A stretch of DNA of 64,000 bases from Sophora flavescens (lineage: Eukaryota; Streptophyta; Magnoliopsida; Fabales; Fabaceae). Positions 58,194 to 64,000 of this stretch are shown piece after piece (the first letter of the stretch is position 1; the number at the start of each line of letters is the position of its first letter). The notes under the pieces are model-generated. The model was not told the DNA's origin, searched no databases, and saw only the letters and a program-made list of their open reading frames with translations. The stretch spans positions 50,307,667 through 50,371,666 of the forward strand of contig CM061067.1 in the NCBI GenBank assembly GCA_030762895.1, given 5' to 3'. The position numbers and the translations under genes are program-made.

Positions 58194-59470
58194 TTCTCTT
58201 TTCTTACTTTGGGTGGCTACTGGACGTTAAAGTGCCACAGAGTTACTGTTCAAATGTCAAGAGGCTTGTGTCAATGAGCGATCTGAAATTAGTTGGCTTA
58301 AAGTATCATGATTGCCACATCTTGATGTAGCAACTACTACATGTGGCTATTCGTGATTGCGCTCCTAGAAATGTTAGACATGCTATAACTAGATTGTGCT
58401 TATCTTCAATGCTATATGTAGCAAAGTCATTGATCCCAAGAAGTTGGATGAGTTGGAAAAAAAAGGCTGCCATTATCTTGTGCCAATTGGAGATGTATTT
58501 TCCTCCTTCATTTTTTGACATCATGGTTCACTTAATTGTTCATCTAGTGAGGGAGATTAGATTGTGTGGCCCTGTTTATTTAAGGTGGATGTACCCAGTT
58601 GAGCGATACATGAAGATCTTGAAAGGTTATGTGAAGAATCCACAACGTCCAGAAGCATCTATTGTTCAAAGGTACATTGCAGAAGAAGCTATCGAGTTTT
58701 ATTCATACTACATTTCTGAAACTTAACCTATAGGGATTCCTAAGTCTCGCCATGAGGGAAGATGTGAAGGTAAGGGTACACAAGGTGAAACTATTATGGG
58801 CAAGGGTCGGGAGGAAGTGTTTCAAGTACATTTGTATATATTAAATAACACTGATGAAGTTCAACCTTACTTATGTGAGGACAAAAGGAAGTCAAGGAAG
58901 AAAACCCTCGAATGAATGAAAAGTGGTTGTTGAACAAGCATAACAAGACTTTCTTACAGTGGTTTAAATAAGAAATTCTGAAGGATGGTAGTATTGCTTC
59001 TGATACATTAAAATGGCTAGCACGTGAGCCTAACTTTAATGTCATATGTTGGAGCGGTTACGATATCAATAAGTTTTCCTTTTATACATAGCCCCAAGAT
59101 GACAAGAGTACCATGCAAAATAGTGGGGTTATGATCGTGACTGAGTCCATGCACTTATCTAGTTCAAAAGATACAAACCTCATTATGGCACCCAACTCTT
59201 ACTTTGGAGTCATTGAAGAAATTTAGGAGGCCGTTTACACTAAATTTACAGTGACAGTTTTTAAATGTAAGTGGGTTGACAGTAAAAGTGGTGTACAAAC
59301 CGATGAGTTAGGATTTACAATTGGTAGACCTTAACAAGGTTGGTCATAAAAAAAAGCCTTTCATCATGGTTTCCCAAGCAAAACAAGTGTTTTATATTAA
59401 TGATCCTTCTAACAAAAGGTGCTCAGTAGTTCTCCAAGGAAAAAGCATGTATAATGGTAGTGAAAATCAA
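58194..59470 (+). pseudogene. CACTA transposase (Tnp2, DUF4218 and DUF4216 regions)
   Basis: DKVPQ-like start (DVKVPQSYCSNVKRLV), then AIRDCAPRNVRHAITRLC, LCQLEMYFPPSFFDIMVHLI and LCGPVYLRWMYPVERYMKIL, the DUF4218 pattern. After 58726 frame breaks occur, with PKSRHEGRCEGKG and NNTDEVQPYLCED readable. From 59200 the DUF4216 pattern FKCKWVDSKSGVQTDELGF and VDLNKVGHKKKPFIMVSQAK follows. A TAG follows DCHILM. The catalytic Tnp2 core upstream is absent. Confidence 0.85.
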
Positions 59471-59902
59471 ATTCAACTATTGATATATCTGAGACTCCTT
59501 CTTTCTCATGACAGATGCCTACTTTCATTAAGGAAAGTGTAGTGCACGATGTACTTGCCACTCATGATGATCATAATGAAGGGATATTGATCTAAACTTG
59601 ACCATAGTGTAAGTTATGTTTTTTTATTTTATCCACAGTGTAATTTTTGTTTTTTCAGCTACCCATGTTAGTTAACTATATTTGTGTTTGTTTATGACTT
59701 AATTTAATTAATGTTGAATTTAGTTGAACTTGAGCAGGCTTTGGCGGAACAGACTTGAGGGAGCGCCAATATAGAATTAGAGGCTAATCCATAGATTTAT
59801 GTTTTAGGTACTTAGAACATATATTCTTAGTTTGTGTATGTAATAGATCTTGACTTAGTTAGCTTGATCAATTTTGGTTGTATATATGATTTCTTGTTAT
59901 AA

Positions 59903-59905
<3 letters not shown>

Positions 59906-59985
<80 letters not shown>
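59906..59985. repeat. (AT)n microsatellite
   Basis: About 80 bases of AT dinucleotides. 59471-59905 holds nothing beyond CACTA 3' remnants. Confidence 0.95.
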
Positions 59986-59987
<2 letters not shown>

Positions 59988-60135
59988 ATTCTGCCATTTG
60001 GTATGAATTCGGGATGATCTTAGGGTTGTATGTATGCATCTGGAAGCTTCTGTGTGTGTATCTGTGAATTTTAGCAGGTGCATATGTGTGTGCAGTAACT
60101 GAAAGCAAACCAATTTATTAAAAAAAAACAAAAAC

Positions 60136-60413
60136 ACTTGTAACAGCGGTTCTCGATATTACCGCTGTTGCAAGTTAGCTTGTAACAGGGGTTCTCGATA
60201 TAGCCAATATTACAAGTTAACTTGTAACATGCTTTGATCGGTCAATCCGCTACTTGTAAAGGTGGGTTTCCATAGAACCGATGTTACAGGTTAACTTGTG
60301 ACAACGGTTGGACAATCGACGTTACAAGTTAAACTTGTAACATCGGCTAAAATAACATCGCCTTTGAAACCGACGTTATAAGTCAATTTTAACCGACGAT
60401 AAAAGTGCTTCCT
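60136..60413. repeat. CACTA subterminal repeat array
   Basis: Repeated and inverted ACTTGTAACA.CGGTT and CGA.GTTACAAGTT units, at least eight. Such arrays are transposase-binding sites near CACTA ends. Lies downstream of the Tnp2 remnant in the order expected for one element. Confidence 0.75.
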
Positions 60414-61559
60414 CAGGTCAGAGGCTTACCAAGAAGCTAATCTAATCTAAGCTGGGTGGGGTGGGGTGGAAGGGTCTTGTGTTGGGAAATAATGATGCAG
60501 AAAATAAAAAAAATTTGTTGTGGTGTTGGTTGTTGGAGTGAGGCAACAAAAGATGTGGTGTTTCGTCTTTGTTTATGGGCTTATATGGAATGGAGGGGGG
60601 GGGTTTAATAGTATGGTTGTTATTGGTATTAATAGGGTGCTCGGGAGATTCTCTTTGCCTATAAAACAAAGGGTTCTCATTCTTATTGGTGGCTTTTGAG
60701 AGGTAAATAGAAATTCTCTATTTTCAACAAGGTGTTTGGTGGGTCTCTTCTTTGCGGGTTGGTTGGAGAGGAATTTGGTCATTATGTGGTAAGGTGTGCA
60801 TGTGGAGTTTGGGTTGGTTGGGTTTGCTTTGATCAGTGGTTAAGGGTGCTAGGTGATAGGTTCGTGGGATCTGGATTGCCTCCAGCAGCTTCTCCCTCCA
60901 TCATCTTTTTTCTCTCTTAACTCCATTCTCTCTCTTCATTATTTATCATTTTCTCTCTCATGATCCAAATCCTCCCCATTTAATTTTTTGCTGGAGTGGC
61001 TGGATGGATGGAGGCAATCCAAATTGTAGGTTCGTGATGTTGCTAGGACCGTTTTAGGGCCTAAGTTAAAACTTTTAATTAAAGAGACTTTTTTTTTGAA
61101 AGAATTAAAGAGACTTATTATAATATAATTATAATTTTTTATATTAATCTTCTAGTCTTTTAAATTAAAAAATTATTTATCAATAAAATATTATAAAACT
61201 TAGATCTATTATCGAGTGTGTCTTGACATTGAGTCAATGGATCTTGGTCAAACTAGTAAATCACTGATTGATCTGCTTAAATCTATACATATTAAAAAAT
61301 TCTTAAAATTTTAAAACTTAAAAAAAAATTATAAAATAACTCACGCCATACTTTAAAATTCTAAAAAAAAAAATCACAATACAAATTATTATAATTTAGC
61401 AATATCATTTTGTTAATTTTAAATGAAATAATCTTCTTTTGATGAGAAAATTACCCAAAAAATAAATTCAACGTAATTATTTTTTATAAATAAAATAACA
61501 TAAAGTATATTTGAAGGTCTAGATAATAAGTGTTGACAAAGTGGGGGCCTAAGGCAATA
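60414..61559. other. no gene recognised
   Basis: GT-rich 60450-60880, then AT-rich. A G-run of 9 at 60596-60604. No supported gene. Confidence 0.4.
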
Positions 61560-61848
61560 GCCTCAATGACTTTGCCTTTTCCACGCCCTTGGATGTTGCT
61601 TTTACTGTGGCGTAGGGGGATGTTTTGGGGTGGAATTATAGCTTGGCCTCAATGGTGCTTATGTAGTTAAGATATGTTTTCAGTGTTTGATGGTCTTACC
61701 TAGGTCAGGGTGTCTGTAATCTTAATATTGGTTTGGTAAAACAACAGTATTATATTTATAGTTTGTTTGTCACTCTTGGTTCTCTATTTGTATATGGGTT
61801 AAATTATCTAGTACTATTTTTCAATATACATTTTGCTTATAAAAAAAA
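61560..61848 (+). mobile_element. probable LINE 3' tail
   Basis: 3' untranslated-like sequence ending TTTTGCTTATAAAAAAAA, as in plant L1 elements. No coding part, and no target duplication identified. Confidence 0.45.
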
Positions 61849-62154
61849 GGTCTAATATTGCTTTTATAATAAATGTTTAAAAACAACTAGTATCCAATAA
61901 AATACTTAAAAAAATCATCATAAATACCATATCTCTGATAAAATAAATATTGTAAAGTCTCCTATAAGCTTCTCTCGTAAATATGAACAATTAATAGTTA
62001 TCTTTTCATTAGTACTTAGAAGGTATCTTCAAAGGAGAACAAGATTCCGCTGTCCAAAAATTTGTTATGAAACCATTCCATGACAGCTTCTAGGGTGGGA
62101 GACTATGTCATGTCTCCCATCATGAGCAAGTCCTTATCTGTAAATAAAATTTAT

Positions 62155-62775
62155 TTTCCCCCTTCCCCTTATCTCTCACTACCCTCTCTCCCCTCATCCC
62201 TCCTCTGACCCCATCCCCACCCCTACCACCTCAGCCCCCTCCTCCTACCATCATCCCTCATCTCATGGAACTCGGCGGACTCGTCATCGATGGTGGCAAT
62301 GGCCAACGAGTGATACAGAACACCGAGCGTTGAGAACAACGGGGTGGAGGCAGTGTAAGAGAGAACAAAGGCGAACCTTCAAAGTCGCCGCATGGGCATC
62401 GTAAAAAATGTAAATGGTGGAGATGAAAAATAGAGTTTCTAAAAATCAAAGCCATAGTTTCTGAACAGACTATGGAATGTTACTGCGAACGATGAGGTTA
62501 CAATGTTTTATCAATCAATTTCCTCTTACAATATTTCATTACAGATTGAGAAAGAAGATGCGAATCTAAAAGCCTTCCATTTGATTTTATCAAACATCTT
62601 CATCTCCACTGATTTTGGAGCAATGTTACTGTGCATGATAAGGTTACAATATTTCCCTACTGGGAGGGAGGGTGGCAGAGGCGCTGTGAGGGTGGGGGGA
62701 TGGGAGGTGAGCAATGGCGGAGGCGGTGTGGAGATGGAGGATGCGGAAGAGGGAGAGAAGGGGATGGGGTGATAT
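62155..62775. repeat. CT-rich and GA-rich arms with a direct repeat
   Basis: A C/T-rich tract (62155-62270) is matched by a G/A-rich tract (62655-62775), loosely inverted. Between them AATGTTACTG..GATGAGGTTACAAT (62477-62503) and AATGTTACTG..GATAAGGTTACAAT (62622-62650) repeat directly. Frames across the tracts are low-complexity. 61849-62154 and 62776-63630 hold no recognised gene. Confidence 0.35.
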
Positions 62776-63645
62776 GAAAAGTAAGGCTATGTTTGAAAGT
62801 TTTTATGAGGAAGGAGTGGAGTGGACTGGAAAGACAACAGTATCACATTCTATTGTTTGAAAGTTTAGCGAGGGATATAGAGAAGAAAATCACAAACCCC
62901 CCAGTTTGGAGGGTATGAAAATGAGGGTTTGTGATGGAGTAGAGTGGTTTGAGTTACCATCCTAAATCATCATACTCCATTAATGAAAAAACTCTCAAAC
63001 AATGGGTTAATGGATTTACACAATTTTACTCTATTATTAACCATCTCACCCATCCTCCCAAACATCCTAAAACAAATCAGGGACTGAAAAATAAATCTTT
63101 TTATTACAAAAGAGGTGTCTTTCACATGAAAGACATGATATGCTTGCTCACCCTAAAATTTGCAATTACTTTTAGCTAGAAATGGAAAGCTTAACACCAA
63201 TATCATTTGCACATCCAAATTTACTAGTATATAATCTCGAAGGCCATGTTTCATTTTCAAGTTAATGCATAGATAGATTGCGTCAAATTTTAGAAGTACA
63301 GGTAATATTACGGAAAACTAAAAATTATATCCTATATTTGAGAATTGTCTGAAATCTGAACAATAATGATAATTTACATTATTGTTGTTCAAAAAAAAAT
63401 CATAATTCACATTACACCATTTGACACTATTCAATTCGTTGCGGCACTTAACACATCCACACAAGCAAGGCACATTATTTCCCTGCATGGAAAACAACAG
63501 CATTCTTGTCATAAATCTGAAAGTTTTTAGCTCAAAATGTTGGGTTGACTTGCAATCTGAATTTTCTATAATGATGCAAATGTACAGTGACAAATTAGAA
63601 TATTATTAATAACAAGAGAATGTGCTACTAGTATATTACTCAATT

Positions 63646-63772
63646 CCCCCCGAGGGGGTTAGCTAACCTGCTTATCAGTGATGTTGTCGGGCCGGGCTCC
63701 TATACCCCGGTTAGTTCCTAGTTATTTTCGTTGTTTTCTTTGCCGTTTGCCGTTTGTAACCAAAAAAAAAAG
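63646..63772 (+). mobile_element. 5'-truncated LINE with target duplication
   Basis: 127 bases ending GCCGTTTGTAACC(A)n, a plant L1 3' end. Flanked by GTATATTACTCAATT (63631-63645) and GTATATTACTGAATT (63773-63787). Confidence 0.85.
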
Positions 63773-63870
63773 GTATATTACTGAATTTCCGCATATTTGC
63801 AAGTGGGGAAATTTTAGAAAAAAATTGAAAAAAATAGATTTCATATTTGTTTTCAACCTAAAAAGTCAGG

Positions 63871-63873
<3 letters not shown>

Positions 63874-63912
<39 letters not shown>
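63874..63912. repeat. (AT)n microsatellite
   Basis: About 39 bases of AT dinucleotides. Confidence 0.95.
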
Positions 63913-63916
<4 letters not shown>

Positions 63917-64000
63917 TTATAAAAAGATGGGTCCTCCTAAAGGATAAAGATTATATGTGAGGGGACTCTCACATTTTGAAAAAGACACATTTATAATAAA

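Overview
The window looks like transposon-rich, AT-rich nuclear DNA of a flowering plant, probably a eudicot. It shows GT-AG spliced exons, plant LTR retrotransposons with initiator-Met and Asp tRNA primer sites, plant L1-type LINEs, hAT, CACTA and foldback DNA transposons, a SINE and a TRIM-like element. No RNA gene, CRISPR array or bacterial operon was seen. Almost every protein-coding stretch is transposon-derived and broken.

Layout. 1-15983: a Ty3/gypsy-type gag-only element (family A) in the order LTR - gag - LTR - gag - LTR, with one LTR shared by both internal regions. The shared LTR is split by a non-autonomous element B (4301-9596, target duplication GTAAA). 16680-30786: scattered exons of one unidentified minus-strand gene whose splice phases fit exactly. 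It is broken by a complete Ty1/copia element F (16968-22856, inserted in an exon, duplication TACAT), by a 5'-truncated copia element E (23556-27867, minus) and by a LINE fragment (27868-29893). 30841-34304: a minus-strand solo LTR related to A that carries a 160-codon acidic ORF. 34524-41459: a second copy of the same LINE fragment, holding a complete but mutated hAT element (35388-40788, duplication CAGGTGAC). 41574-48389: a foldback element split by non-autonomous LTR element C (41770-47445, minus, duplication GGGCC). 49972-54529: a TRIM-like element containing a third A-related LTR. 54970-63912: copia and CACTA remnants, a SINE, a non-autonomous hAT element, two candidate exons of a second host gene, LINE tails and AT microsatellites.

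How the parts relate. Elements B and C have different LTRs but share three things: an Asp-tRNA primer site, a cluster of GC-rich palindromes just upstream of a TATA box in each LTR, and an ORF unlike standard gag or pol with repeated WDPG motifs. This is the best candidate for an undescribed system here. The three A-related LTR families share TATA-like boxes and two conserved splice-donor-like sites, and two of them share an LTR-internal ORF start, which suggests spliced transcripts from very long LTRs. Neither A, B nor C has a recognisable polymerase, so all three would depend on enzymes supplied in trans.
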